The notes under the pieces: generated by a model
Seen by the model: only the letters and a program-made list of their open reading frames with translations
What the model was told of the DNA's origin: nothing
Databases searched by the model: none
Program-made: the position numbers and the translations under genes
DNA from: an uncultured Lachnospiraceae bacterium
Lineage (GTDB): Bacteria > Bacillota > Clostridia > Lachnospirales > Lachnospiraceae
Assembly (NCBI GenBank): GCA_902473545.1
Contig: CABRSG010000013.1
Coordinates: 1-18,634, forward strand
Direction of reading: 5' to 3'
Length of the DNA stretch: 18,634 nt
In this document: in pieces, positions 1-4,942 of the stretch
Position numbering within the stretch: position 1 is the first letter of the stretch
How the letters are laid out: each line of letters opens with the position of its first letter

Positions 1-162
1 GGGATAAACGCTGAAGGCATCTAAGCGTGAAGCCCCCCTCAAGATGAGATATCCCTGCGAAAGCATAAGACCCCTTGAAGACGACGAGGTAGATAGGGCA
101 GAGGTGGAAGTGCAGCAATGCATGGAGCTGACTGTCACTAATAGGTCGAGAGCTTGACCAAA
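1..162 (+). rRNA. rrl: 23S ribosomal RNA, 3' end (partial)
   Basis: The first bases match the conserved 3' end of bacterial 23S rRNA: GGGATAAACGCTGAAGGCAT, then AAGCGTGAAGCCCCCCTCAAGATGAGAT, and a closing CTAATAGGTCGAGAGCTTGACC typical of Gram-positive genes. The 5' part lies outside the window. The exact 3' end (about 160-165) is estimated. It is chromosomal flank, upstream of a tRNA cluster. Confidence 0.95.
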
Positions 163-408
163 AAGCCGAAAGGCGGCTGGATGGACTGGATGTGGGAAGG
201 AGGAATGCTTGCATTCCGGAAACCACAGACAGGACAGACGGACATCTGCAGGGCAGATGACACTGAGATGAAGCGGAAGCGGAATCGAAGTGACGGCCGA
301 AAGGCGGAAGGTTTCGGGTAAAGACGGAAGGTAAAAGATATGGATTGTGATTCCTGTGCGGTTTTGAAGGTACATGACCCTGGAAAGGGAAGTATCATCA
401 GAAGATGG
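163..408 (+). other. rRNA-tRNA spacer without a visible 5S gene
   Basis: I find no gene here. Short stem-loops are visible (GCCGAAAGGC near 166, GAATGCTTGCATTC near 203, GGCCGAAAGGC near 294); these could be processing signals of the rRNA precursor. None of the conserved 5S rRNA motifs is present, so the usual 23S-5S order is not kept, or the 5S lies elsewhere. Confidence 0.6.
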
Positions 409-480
409 TCCTCGATAGCTCAATGGTAGAGCATTCGGCTGTTAACCGAAGGGTTGTTGGTTCGAGCCCAACTCGGGGAG
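409..480 (+). tRNA. tRNA-Asn (GTT)
   Basis: A full cloverleaf can be folded. The 7-bp acceptor is TCCTCGA with TCGGGGA (one G-T pair), the anticodon stem is TTCGG/CCGAA, and the loop CTGTTAA holds anticodon GTT (441-443). The T-arm contains GGTTCGAGCC. The 3' CCA is not encoded. It is the first tRNA after the 23S gene, probably cotranscribed with it. Confidence 0.95.
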
Positions 481-546
481 TTAAACACCAAATGTCAGCC
501 GTAAGGCGCGGAGCTGTCATGAGGTGTTTCTTTTTTAAGAAGAGAA

Positions 547-618
547 GGCTCCATGGTCAAGCGGTTAAGACACCGCCCTTTCACGGCGGTAACAGGGGTT
601 CAAATCCCCTTGGAGTCA
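547..618 (+). tRNA. tRNA-Glu (TTC)
   Basis: Acceptor GGCTCCA pairs with TGGAGTC (one G-T pair). The anticodon stem CCGCC/GGCGG encloses loop CTTTCAC with anticodon TTC (580-582). The T-arm is GGGGTTCAAATCCCC. No encoded CCA. It follows tRNA-Asn by 66 bp. Confidence 0.95.
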
Positions 619-629
619 TTACAAAACGA

Positions 630-658
630 TTGACAAAATCAAAATGTTTTGTTAGAAT
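630..658 (+). promoter_or_regulatory. promoter of tRNA-Cys
   Basis: TTGACA (630-635), a 17-bp spacer, then TAGAAT (653-658). Only one base departs from the sigma-A consensus. It lies between tRNA-Glu and tRNA-Cys, so tRNA-Cys probably keeps its own transcription independent of the rRNA operon. Confidence 0.7.
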
Positions 659-725
659 ATATGAAGCGGCAGTTTTAAGAATGCGTATGAAATAGAAAGT
701 CGCTGCATATACTAAAATTAAATAT

Positions 726-797
726 GGCGCAGTAGCCAAGAGGTAAGGCAATGGTCTGCAACACCAGTATCCACCGGTTCAAATCCGGTCTGCGCCT
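726..797 (+). tRNA. tRNA-Cys (GCA), probable integration target
   Basis: Acceptor GGCGCAG pairs perfectly with CTGCGCC. The anticodon stem TGGT/ACCA holds loop CTGCAAC with anticodon GCA (758-760). The T-arm is CCGGTTCAAATCCGG. CCA is not encoded. A tyrosine recombinase gene ends only 31 bp downstream, the arrangement expected when an element has integrated at the 3' end of a tRNA gene and restored it. Confidence 0.95.
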
Positions 798-831
798 CTT
801 AAAAAACACCGTTTTTACGGTGTTTTTTCTA
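776..831. other. candidate left attachment site (attL) at tRNA-Cys 3' end
   Basis: Inference only. Tyrosine integrases of ICEs commonly recombine within the 3' end (T-arm and acceptor) of a tRNA gene, and the integrase reading frame begins its stop codon at 829-831. The core sequence cannot be delimited without the right junction, which is outside the window. Confidence 0.4.
801..828 (+). terminator. rho-independent terminator after tRNA-Cys, bidirectional
   Basis: A 12-bp perfect stem, AAAAAACACCGT (801-812) with ACGGTGTTTTTT (817-828), and a four-T loop. Runs of six A and six T flank the GC core, so it can stop the tRNA transcript on the plus strand and the integrase transcript on the minus strand. 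Confidence 0.9.
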
Positions 832-1899
832 ATTTGTGTTGCAGTCCGTGTTGCATAGTGTGGAAAAATGTTTGTTAGCTTTGTAGCTCATTTCCTTTGT
901 TTTGTCAGCAAGAGCATGGCGATAAACAGCTTTTAGGGTTCCGTCATTTCCCCAGCCGCCACGCTGCATAATGTAACTATCTGGAATGCCCAGAGCATGT
1001 TGAATAGATGCTGAGTAGTGCCTCAAATCGTGAAAACGGAAATGAGGTAGTCCTGCACGTTTTAAGCAGTATTTGAATTTATTAGTGATATCATCCGGAG
1101 AAAGTTCCACAATGCGTCCGGTTTTTCCTGCCCATTTTTCAGAAACAAAATCTGGATAATCTATATACCGATCTCCGGCAAAGCTTTTGGGTGTTTTTAT
1201 AATCCATTCATGATTTTCATTTTCTACCATGTTTTTACACACATGAACAATATTCCCTGAAATATTTTCGGTACTAAGAGCACAGATTTCTCCACGGCGC
1301 ATAGGACCAAATGCAGCCAGCAAAACAGGTAATTCCATTTCAGTTCCAGAAACGACGCTGATTAGTTTTTTTACCTCGCTGTCTGTGGGAATATAGAGTT
1401 CAGCCTGCTTCTTTTTGGGTAAAGCAGTATTTAATGAAAATCCAGGACGATAAACCTTTAGGACTGCACTGATTAGCCCATGAATATTACGGATGGTTTT
1501 TGGGGATAGCTTTGTGGACTCAATATTAATGGCTTTCTGTATCTGCTCCTGTGTGATGGCATCTATGCTTATGCTCATCAGAGATGGCACATAGTTTTTT
1601 CTTATTGATTTGTAATCAGTAATGGTACGTGGAGAGAGTATATTTTGCCTGGATTCTATGTATCTATCCAGAGCTTTTCCAAAAGTTATAGCAGAATTAT
1701 GTTGTATCTCTTTGTCGGCAGCCCACTCTGCTGCCATCTTTTCACATTTGCGCTTCCCTTTGGGGCTAGGGTCATCACAGGTAAATGATTCGTAGATGCG
1801 TTTCTTTTTGATGGAGCCGTCTGCTTGTGGAAATTCTTCTGTGTGAGAATAAACCAGACAGCGCCAGCTACCGGAGGGAAGTTTCTTTGCTGTTGCCAT
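829..1899 (-). CDS. int: tyrosine recombinase / site-specific integrase
   Basis: Catalyses integration and excision of the element at tRNA-Cys. The C-terminal catalytic domain shows the expected active-site set in order: Arg in PMRRGEI (about residue 201), Lys near WIIKTPK (about 235-238), HDLRH (His 290, Arg 293), a Trp in RGGWGND where many family members have His (about 316), and the nucleophile Tyr in AVYRHAL (about 326). An N-terminal SAM-like core-binding domain precedes it. Length 356 residues is normal for the family. I chose the ATG at 1899 (MATAKKLPSG) because AAGGATG lies 5 bp upstream. The frame is open to 2034, adding 45 residues without a good ribosome site. It points toward the tRNA and its stop abuts the terminator. 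No excisionase gene was recognised. Confidence 0.93.
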   Translation of the reverse strand: MATAKKLPSGSWRCLVYSHTEEFPQADGSIKKKRIYESFTCDDPSPKGKRKCEKMAAEWAADKEIQHNSAITFGKALDRYIESRQNILSPRTITDYKSIRKNYVPSLMSISIDAITQEQIQKAINIESTKLSPKTIRNIHGLISAVLKVYRPGFSLNTALPKKKQAELYIPTDSEVKKLISVVSGTEMELPVLLAAFGPMRRGEICALSTENISGNIVHVCKNMVENENHEWIIKTPKSFAGDRYIDYPDFVSEKWAGKTGRIVELSPDDITNKFKYCLKRAGLPHFRFHDLRHYSASIQHALGIPDSYIMQRGGWGNDGTLKAVYRHALADKTKEMSYKANKHFSTLCNTDCNTN

Positions 1900-2068
1900 G
1901 ATATCATCCTTTCTTTTTGGGGTTATACCTGCCCCATATTTTTGTTTGGTATAAAATTTTTTAAAAATAGAGTAACGTATAGAAGTATTGGCTAATATGT
2001 CTGTCTGCTGGAAAAGAACTTCCGAGTATTTCAAAATATTATATTGTCAAAGAGCAGTAGTGCGTAGT

Positions 2069-2084
2069 GTGTCATTTATGGCAC
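2069..2084. repeat. 16-bp palindrome, GTGTCAT-N2-ATGACAC family (site 1)
   Basis: GTGTCATTTATGGCAC, one mismatch from a perfect inverted repeat. It lies upstream of int, 35 bp from the end of the open frame. Same motif at 4286, 7411 and 15711. Candidate operator or partition site. Confidence 0.5.
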
Positions 2085-2181
2085 GTATGTAAGAAAAATA
2101 TCCTGTCTAAATTATCAAAGAATGCTTGTACAGAAATCTAGGCAGGAAACTTGAACGCTGATGTTCCAGGAACTTTCATGT

Positions 2182-2210
2182 TTGACAAATAACGTTGCCT
2201 GGCTTATAAT
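2182..2210 (+). promoter_or_regulatory. antitoxin RNA promoter, module 1
   Basis: Perfect TTGACA (2182-2187), 17-bp spacer, perfect TATAAT (2205-2210). No plausible ribosome site and reading frame follows, only a structured stretch ending at a terminator. It should therefore drive a short untranslated RNA opposing the toxin gene. Confidence 0.8.
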
Positions 2211-2216
2211 ATACTT

Positions 2217-2316
2217 AACAAGACAGCCGGAAGGTGAATGCACCTCACCCGTCCCGGCGAAACATAAACTAAAAAATAGTCGTCAGCTTTGCGAGGGCAG
2301 GACGGCTATTTTTTAT
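2217..2316 (+). ncRNA. candidate antitoxin RNA, module 1
   Basis: A roughly 100-nt RNA is predicted from 7 bp after the TATAAT to the terminator ending at 2314. It starts with CAAGACAGCCGGAAGGTG and can fold CCGG..GGTGA with TCACC..CCGG. The same stretch recurs as a direct repeat at 2408-2450, so on the RNA level this transcript is complementary to the leader of the toxin mRNA, including GTCTTG just before its ribosome site. The 3' end is also complementary to the toxin mRNA through the shared terminator and the toxin's last codons. Function is inferred from this layout. Confidence 0.65.
2271..2314. terminator. bidirectional terminator, module 1
   Basis: Arms AAAAAATAGTCGTC (2271-2284) and GACGGCTATTTTTT (2301-2314) pair over 14 bp with one G-T. 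It serves the plus RNA and the minus toxin mRNA. The toxin stop codon (2306-2308) lies inside it. Confidence 0.85.
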
Positions 2317-2389
2317 GGGTATAATTCAGAATTGTTACGATCAATCCAGCAACTGCTATGATAACCATAAATTCTTCATATGTACTCAT
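2306..2389 (-). CDS. holin-like type I toxin peptide, module 1 (27 aa)
   Basis: A 27-residue peptide starting MSTYEEFMVII, with one hydrophobic segment (about residues 8-22) and a basic end (THKK). The start MSTYE plus one membrane helix plus a lysine end resembles the putative holin-like toxin family (Hol-Tox; relatives of TxpA/BsrG), whose members damage the membrane when their antisense RNA is absent. AAGGAG lies 9 bp before the ATG. A minus-strand TATAAT (2464-2459) lacks a good -35, so the toxin promoter looks weaker than the antitoxin promoter. The last residues differ from modules 2 and 3 (NYTHKK against NLKNK). Assignment rests on sequence resemblance and layout. Confidence 0.8.
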   Translation of the reverse strand: MSTYEEFMVIIAVAGLIVTILNYTHKK

Positions 2390-2458
2390 AAAGCACCACT
2401 CCTTCCGACAAGACTCGGAACGGGTGGAAGCACGTCCCCCGGCTGCCCGGTTAAGTAT

Positions 2459-2464
2459 ATTATA
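2459..2464 (-). promoter_or_regulatory. -10 box of toxin promoter, module 1
   Basis: TATAAT on the minus strand, about 70 bp before the toxin ATG. No convincing -35 box at 16-18 bp. The equivalent in module 3 is TATAAT at 3090-3085; in module 2 it is AATAAT (2765-2760), suggesting that module 2's toxin is expressed more weakly. Confidence 0.5.
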
Positions 2465-2485
2465 TAATTATTTATCTCAAATGTG

Positions 2486-2514
2486 TTTACAATCTTCTAA
2501 AAACTGGTTATAAT
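2486..2514 (+). promoter_or_regulatory. antitoxin RNA promoter, module 2
   Basis: TTTACA (2486-2491), 17-bp spacer, TATAAT (2509-2514). It is back to back with the module 1 toxin promoter, whose -10 is at 2459-2464. Confidence 0.75.
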
Positions 2515-2520
2515 ATACTT

Positions 2521-2619
2521 AACAAGACAGCCGGAAGATAGAGCACACCTATCCGCCCGGCGAAGTATAAGCTAAGTGAAGCCGCCTATCTTTTCCAGGG
2601 ACAGGGCGGCTTACTTATT
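2521..2619 (+). ncRNA. candidate antitoxin RNA, module 2
   Basis: Predicted from 7 bp after TATAAT to the terminator near 2617. It begins AACAAGACAGCCGGAAGATA and can fold CCGG-GATAG with CTATC-CCGG. Direct repeats with 2709-2752 give complementarity to the toxin 2 leader. Inferred by analogy with module 1. Confidence 0.65.
2573..2617. terminator. bidirectional terminator, module 2
   Basis: TAAGT(G)AAGCCGCC (2573-2586) pairs with GGCGGCTTACTTA (2605-2617); one bulged G. U-rich on both strands only modestly. It includes the stop codon of toxin 2 (2611-2613). Confidence 0.75.
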
Positions 2620-2691
2620 TTTCAGATTCAGAATCGCAACTATCAGCAGACCTATGGTCAGTATAATCATGAATTCCTCATATGTACTCAT
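2611..2691 (-). CDS. holin-like type I toxin peptide, module 2 (26 aa)
   Basis: A 26-residue peptide, MSTYEEFMIILTIG onward, with one hydrophobic helix and ending LNLKNK. It is close to module 3 and shares the first eight residues with all three copies. A strong GAGGAGG lies 8 bp upstream of the ATG at 2691. The toxin promoter -10 is the weaker AATAAT. Probable function and cautions are as for module 1. Keeping the reading frame, length and start context in all three copies argues for selection on the peptide. Confidence 0.8.
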   Translation of the reverse strand: MSTYEEFMIILTIGLLIVAILNLKNK

Positions 2692-2800
2692 AAGCATCAT
2701 CCTCCTCTCAAGACTTAGGCGGATGATATGCACGCCCTCCCGGCTGCCCGGTTAAGCATATTATTCAATTATTTCGCTTCAATTATTTCTTGCAAATGTG

Positions 2801-2829
2801 TTTACAATCGACTAAAAACTAGCTATAAT
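2801..2829 (+). promoter_or_regulatory. antitoxin RNA promoter, module 3
   Basis: TTTACA (2801-2806), 17-bp spacer, TATAAT (2824-2829). The surrounding sequence (GTTTACAATC, CTAAAAACT) is shared with module 2's promoter. Confidence 0.75.
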
Positions 2830-2835
2830 ATACAT

Positions 2836-2945
2836 AACAAGACAGCCGGAAGATAGATGAAGCCTATCCGACCTGGCGAATCAATTAGCAGTTACAATAA
2901 GTAAGCCGCCCGACCGACCAAAGTACAGGGCGGCTTACTTATTTT
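2836..2945 (+). ncRNA. candidate antitoxin RNA, module 3
   Basis: Predicted from 7 bp after TATAAT to the terminator ending at 2943. It starts ACAAGACAGCCGGAAGATAG and has the same fold (CCGG-AGATAG with CTATC-CTGG) and the same complementarity to its toxin leader through CAAGAC/GTCTTG. Confidence 0.65.
2896..2943. terminator. bidirectional terminator, module 3
   Basis: Perfect 16-bp inverted repeat AATAAGTAAGCCGCCC (2896-2911) with GGGCGGCTTACTTATT (2928-2943). It spans the last codons of toxin 3. Confidence 0.85.
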
Positions 2946-3015
2946 TCAAATTCAGAATCGCAACGATTAATCCAGCAATAGCTATGATAACCATGAATTC
3001 TTCGTATGTACTCAT
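2935..3015 (-). CDS. holin-like type I toxin peptide, module 3 (26 aa)
   Basis: A 26-residue peptide, MSTYEEFMVIIAIAG onward, ending LNLKNK, with one predicted membrane helix. AGGAGG lies 9 bp before the ATG at 3015. Its minus promoter has TATAAT at 3090-3085 without a good -35. Of the three copies it combines the N-terminal half of module 1's peptide with the C-terminal end of module 2's. Function inferred from the Hol-Tox family resemblance. Confidence 0.8.
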   Translation of the reverse strand: MSTYEEFMVIIAIAGLIVAILNLKNK

Positions 3016-3197
3016 AAGCATCATCCTCCTGTCAAGACTCAGGACGGATGGCACGCACGCCCTCCCGGCTGCCTGGTTAAGCATATTATATTGTCATAGA
3101 ACAACTATAACATACGGTGTATCACTTATAACACGTAAGTATTAAAGTTTACGTGAAATGGACATATATAATTTTAGAGTGTTTTTCCGTGTAATAT

Positions 3198-3536
3198 TTA
3201 CGCCATTTTTTCGATGTCTCTTTTTTCTGTATAGCCAAGCTCCAGTAATTCATCAGCGCGCTCCTGTAGCTTTTGTTTTCCAGCAGTATTTAATTCCCGA
3301 TATACATATAATAACTGATTTTCTTCTATGGTAATCCCTTCCCAACCCATTAGATAAGCGGGAGAGCATCCAAGAACCTTTGCTAAAGGTTCAAGAACAG
3401 TGATGGGCATGTTGTCAATAGCAGGTGATTCATATCTATAGATAGTTGCACGTGATACACCAATGGCTTCAGCTACAATGTCAGCGGAAAGACCACGTTT
3501 TTTTCTAAGTTCTTTGATCCGTTCATATACTTCCAA
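3198..3536 (-). CDS. XRE-family HTH repressor (CI-like)
   Basis: A 112-residue DNA-binding protein. Residues about 6-60 form a Cro/CI helix-turn-helix (RIKELRKKRGLSADIVAEAIGVSRATIYRYE), followed by a short dimerisation-like tail (QLLYVYRELNTAGKQKLQERADELLELG) common in phage and ICE repressors. The start is TTG at 3536-3534 with AAGGGGGA 9 bp upstream. It is divergent from the Cro-like gene at 3717, and the shared region holds repeated TCTCA-N4-TGAGA sites. The pair therefore looks like a lysogeny-type switch controlling element maintenance or transfer. No peptidase domain for SOS-type self-cleavage is present. Confidence 0.85.
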   Translation of the reverse strand: MEVYERIKELRKKRGLSADIVAEAIGVSRATIYRYESPAIDNMPITVLEPLAKVLGCSPAYLMGWEGITIEENQLLYVYRELNTAGKQKLQERADELLELGYTEKRDIEKMA

Positions 3537-3561
3537 TTTATATTTCCCCCTTTTAAAATGG

Positions 3562-3590
3562 ATAATAACATAAAAATATCAAATTTGCAA
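3562..3590 (-). promoter_or_regulatory. promoter of the XRE repressor
   Basis: On the minus strand, TTGCAA (3590-3585), 17-bp spacer, TATTAT (3567-3562). A degenerate operator-like sequence TATCA-AATT-TGCAA (3577-3590) overlaps the -35 and the spacer, consistent with autoregulation. Confidence 0.55.
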
Positions 3591-3617
3591 TAAAAAAACT
3601 CATTATAAAGAAAAAAA

Positions 3618-3631
3618 TATCAAAAATGAGA
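3618..3631. promoter_or_regulatory. operator candidate O2, TATCA-AAAA-TGAGA
   Basis: Imperfect inverted repeat just upstream of the TTGACA of the rightward promoter. It shares TGAGA and the four-base centre with the sites at 3682 and 3926. Confidence 0.5.
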
Positions 3632-3639
3632 AATATGTA

Positions 3640-3668
3640 TTGACATGTGTTTCAATAAATGTTATTTT
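3640..3668 (+). promoter_or_regulatory. promoter of the Cro-like gene
   Basis: TTGACA (3640-3645), 17-bp spacer, TATTTT (3663-3668). It is flanked by operator-like palindromes at 3618-3631 and 3682-3695. Confidence 0.55.
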
Positions 3669-3681
3669 ATAAACATAGAAA

Positions 3682-3695
3682 TCTCAAATATGAGA
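3682..3695. promoter_or_regulatory. operator candidate O1, TCTCA-AATA-TGAGA
   Basis: Perfect 5-bp arms around a 4-bp centre. It lies between the promoter and the ribosome site of the Cro-like gene, where a bound repressor would block transcription. Confidence 0.6.
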
Positions 3696-3716
3696 CTGAG
3701 GAGGGCGAAACAGACC

Positions 3717-3965
3717 ATGTGTAATGTAAATAAACTGCTAGGTATTATAAAAGAAAATGGTTTTACATTAGATATGCTTGCTTCTATGACCAATATGAGT
3801 AGGGCAACATTGGCAAGAAGGTTAAAAAACAGTGACGATTTTACAATTAAGGAGATTAGAGCTATTAAGGCTGCATTGCATTTATCTAATGAGGAGGCTG
3901 TACAAATTTTTTTATACCCAAATAGTCTCAAAAATGAGACAAATGATATAGAGATGGGTATGTAA
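3717..3965 (+). CDS. Cro-like small HTH regulator
   Basis: An 82-residue protein. The N-terminal part (NKLLGIIKENGFTLDMLASMTNMSRATLARRLKN) is a compact helix-turn-helix, followed by DDFTIKEIRAIKAALHLSNEEAVQIFL, the layout of small phage Cro-like regulators. I chose ATG 3717 because GAGGAGGG (3698-3705) lies 11 bp upstream. The frame is open from 3645 but that part lies over the promoter and operator. It is divergent from the XRE repressor and probably opposes it. Its own 3' end contains another operator-like palindrome (3925-3940). Confidence 0.8.
   Translation: MCNVNKLLGIIKENGFTLDMLASMTNMSRATLARRLKNSDDFTIKEIRAIKAALHLSNEEAVQIFLYPNSLKNETNDIEMGM
3925..3940. promoter_or_regulatory. operator candidate O3 inside the cro-like gene
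   Basis: GTCTCA-AAAA-TGAGAC, a perfect inverted repeat with 6-bp arms, same core as O1 and O2. It is 244 bp from O1, a distance compatible with repressor looping. Confidence 0.55.
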
Positions 3966-4029
3966 TAAAAATTGAGTGGTTTACGAAGAGAGGATTTAAG
4001 AGCGCAGAAAAAGAGAGAGGAGGACTAAC

Positions 4030-4275
4030 ATGCCGCTTATTAAGAAAACAGAAGAAGAAGTAAATTTTTCATTACTAAAAGGAAACATTCTGAAACGAAT
4101 GGAAGCGAACCAGGTGACAGATAAGCAGATGGCACTGGTTACTGGTATGTCAAAAGACACATTTGCGAAGAAAAAGCTGCATCCAGAGAGATTTACATAT
4201 CCGGAGCTGATAAGGGTATGTAAGAAATTAAAATTTCCAGACAGTGAGATCCTGGAAGTAATCCGTCCGCAATAA
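4030..4275 (+). CDS. small HTH-like DNA-binding protein
   Basis: 81 residues. The central part (LKRMEANQVTDKQMALVTGMSKDTFAKKKLHPERFTYPELIRVCKKL) reads as a helix-turn-helix followed by a helical tail, similar in plan to the Cro-like protein just upstream but with little identity. The ATG at 4030 has GAGAGGAGG 7 bp upstream. It is in the same direction as the Cro-like gene with a 64-bp gap and probably shares its transcript. No specific family is recognised; excisionase or regulator are both possible. Confidence 0.7.
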   Translation: MPLIKKTEEEVNFSLLKGNILKRMEANQVTDKQMALVTGMSKDTFAKKKLHPERFTYPELIRVCKKLKFPDSEILEVIRPQ

Positions 4276-4285
4276 AGCAGGCAGC

Positions 4286-4301
4286 GTGTCATAAATGACA
4301 C
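4286..4301. repeat. 16-bp palindrome, GTGTCAT-N2-ATGACAC family (site 2)
   Basis: GTGTCATAAATGACAC, perfect 7-bp arms. It lies in the gap between the 81-residue HTH gene and the next small gene. It is not followed by a T-run, so it is unlikely to be a terminator. Confidence 0.6.
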
Positions 4302-4350
4302 ATTGAATTTAAACCGTAAGAAACAATTTAATGAAAGAGGGAATGGTCGT

Positions 4351-4515
4351 ATGGCAGCAAAGTTTGAATTTTATCTGTCTGAGGAAGATTTTGACAGACT
4401 GTATGAAATTAAAAGGGAACGGGGCAAAAGTGATATGTCCGGGAATGAATTTGCGAAGGAACTTCTGGAGAAGGAAATACACCGCCTGCATCCTGAAATA
4501 GTTAGGAGCGAATGA
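4351..4515 (+). CDS. small ribbon-helix-helix-like protein
   Basis: 54 residues: MAAKFEFYLSEEDFDRLYEI, then KRERGKSDMSGNEFAKELLEKEI. A short strand followed by two helices, with the pattern of Arc/CopG-like DNA-binding proteins; this is a weak match by eye. The ATG at 4351 has AAAGAGGGA upstream (spacing about 8-9 bp). An in-frame TTG at 4303 would add 16 residues but has no ribosome site. Its stop overlaps the ATG of the next small frame (ATGA at 4512-4515). Confidence 0.6.
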   Translation: MAAKFEFYLSEEDFDRLYEIKRERGKSDMSGNEFAKELLEKEIHRLHPEIVRSE

Positions 4516-4745
4516 ACAGGATTAACCAGTCGGCAACATCATCCGCTCCCACATGGAGGATGATGGGAATTCCGGTGGAAAACAGATGGATAAATATAGG
4601 GCACTGCAGTGAAAAAACCAGGAAAAATGATGAGGTGGGAATATGGAAGAGAGATGTATCGTATGTGGAGAAATTATCCCGGAAGGGAGACAAATCTGCC
4701 CACAATGCGAAATGGAAGAGGGTGGCGCAAATAGGAAGAGCATAG
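4512..4745 (+). CDS. hypothetical small protein, overlapping the zinc-ribbon gene
   Basis: 77 codons. The ATG overlaps the previous stop (ATGA) and TAGGAG lies about 6 bp upstream, which suggests translational coupling. The first 43 residues (containing SATSSAPTWRMMGIPVENRW) have a protein-like composition. The last third overlaps the zinc-ribbon frame by 103 bp, which is unusual. I do not recognise the family. It may be real, or the downstream part may be a chance extension. Confidence 0.4.
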   Translation: MNRINQSATSSAPTWRMMGIPVENRWINIGHCSEKTRKNDEVGIWKRDVSYVEKLSRKGDKSAHNAKWKRVAQIGRA

Positions 4746-4942
4746 TGTGCCCATACTGTGGCTCTGGTTCGGGGTACTATATGATTGAGCGGGTACATCG
4801 GGCATTATATTTTAATTCTTCCGGTGCTCCGGCTGGCACATCTGAGGATGTCCAAGACTACACGGGAAAAAGGAAGTATTGTACAGACTGTTACAGAATA
4901 CTTCCACGGAAAATGTCTGAGGGAAGGATCAGAGATGGATAA
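4643..4942 (+). CDS. zinc-ribbon protein
   Basis: 99 residues with four CxxC pairs: Cys5/8 and Cys19/22 (CIVCG...CPQC), then Cys36/39 (CPYCGSGSG) and Cys80/83 (CTDC). The pairs predict two zinc ribbons, likely for nucleic acid or protein binding. The ATG at 4643 follows GATGAGGTGGGA. The C-terminus is basic (RKMSEGRIRDG). It is followed without a gap by the small peptide gene at 4935, which overlaps its stop codon. The specific role is unknown; small zinc-ribbon genes of this kind are common accessory genes of ICEs. Confidence 0.75.
   Translation: MEERCIVCGEIIPEGRQICPQCEMEEGGANRKSIVCPYCGSGSGYYMIERVHRALYFNSSGAPAGTSEDVQDYTGKRKYCTDCYRILPRKMSEGRIRDG

Larger units (their letters stand above)
2218..3080. 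repeat. three tandem copies of a ~300-bp toxin/antisense-RNA module
   Basis: The unit recurs at about 2182-2470, 2486-2766 and 2801-3090. Conserved blocks in each: AACAAGACAGCCGGAAG on the plus strand, a GC-rich bidirectional stem, the MSTYEEF peptide frame on minus, an AGGAGG-type site, and a CCGGCTGCC(C/T)GGTTAAG(T/C)AT block at the toxin leader. The two flanking blocks are direct repeats of each other within each unit. Copies 2 and 3 are closest; copy 1 is more diverged. Confidence 0.85.

Noticed and set aside
138..398. 86-codon minus-strand frame
   Set aside because: It overlaps the 23S end and the rRNA spacer, without ribosome site or protein-like composition.
405..695. 96-codon plus-strand frame
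   Set aside because: It runs across tRNA-Asn and tRNA-Glu; chance frame over RNA genes.
829..2034. Integrase start at 2034 (401 residues)
   Set aside because: The extra 45 residues have no ribosome site in front; ATG 1899 has one and gives a family-typical N-terminus.
2161..2361. 66-codon plus-strand frame
   Set aside because: Its ATG lies before the antitoxin promoter and the frame crosses the promoter, RNA and terminator of module 1 and the toxin gene on the other strand.
2218..3080. CRISPR array
   Set aside because: The three repeats are ~300 bp apart, contain promoters and peptide genes, and have no regular short spacers or cas genes nearby.
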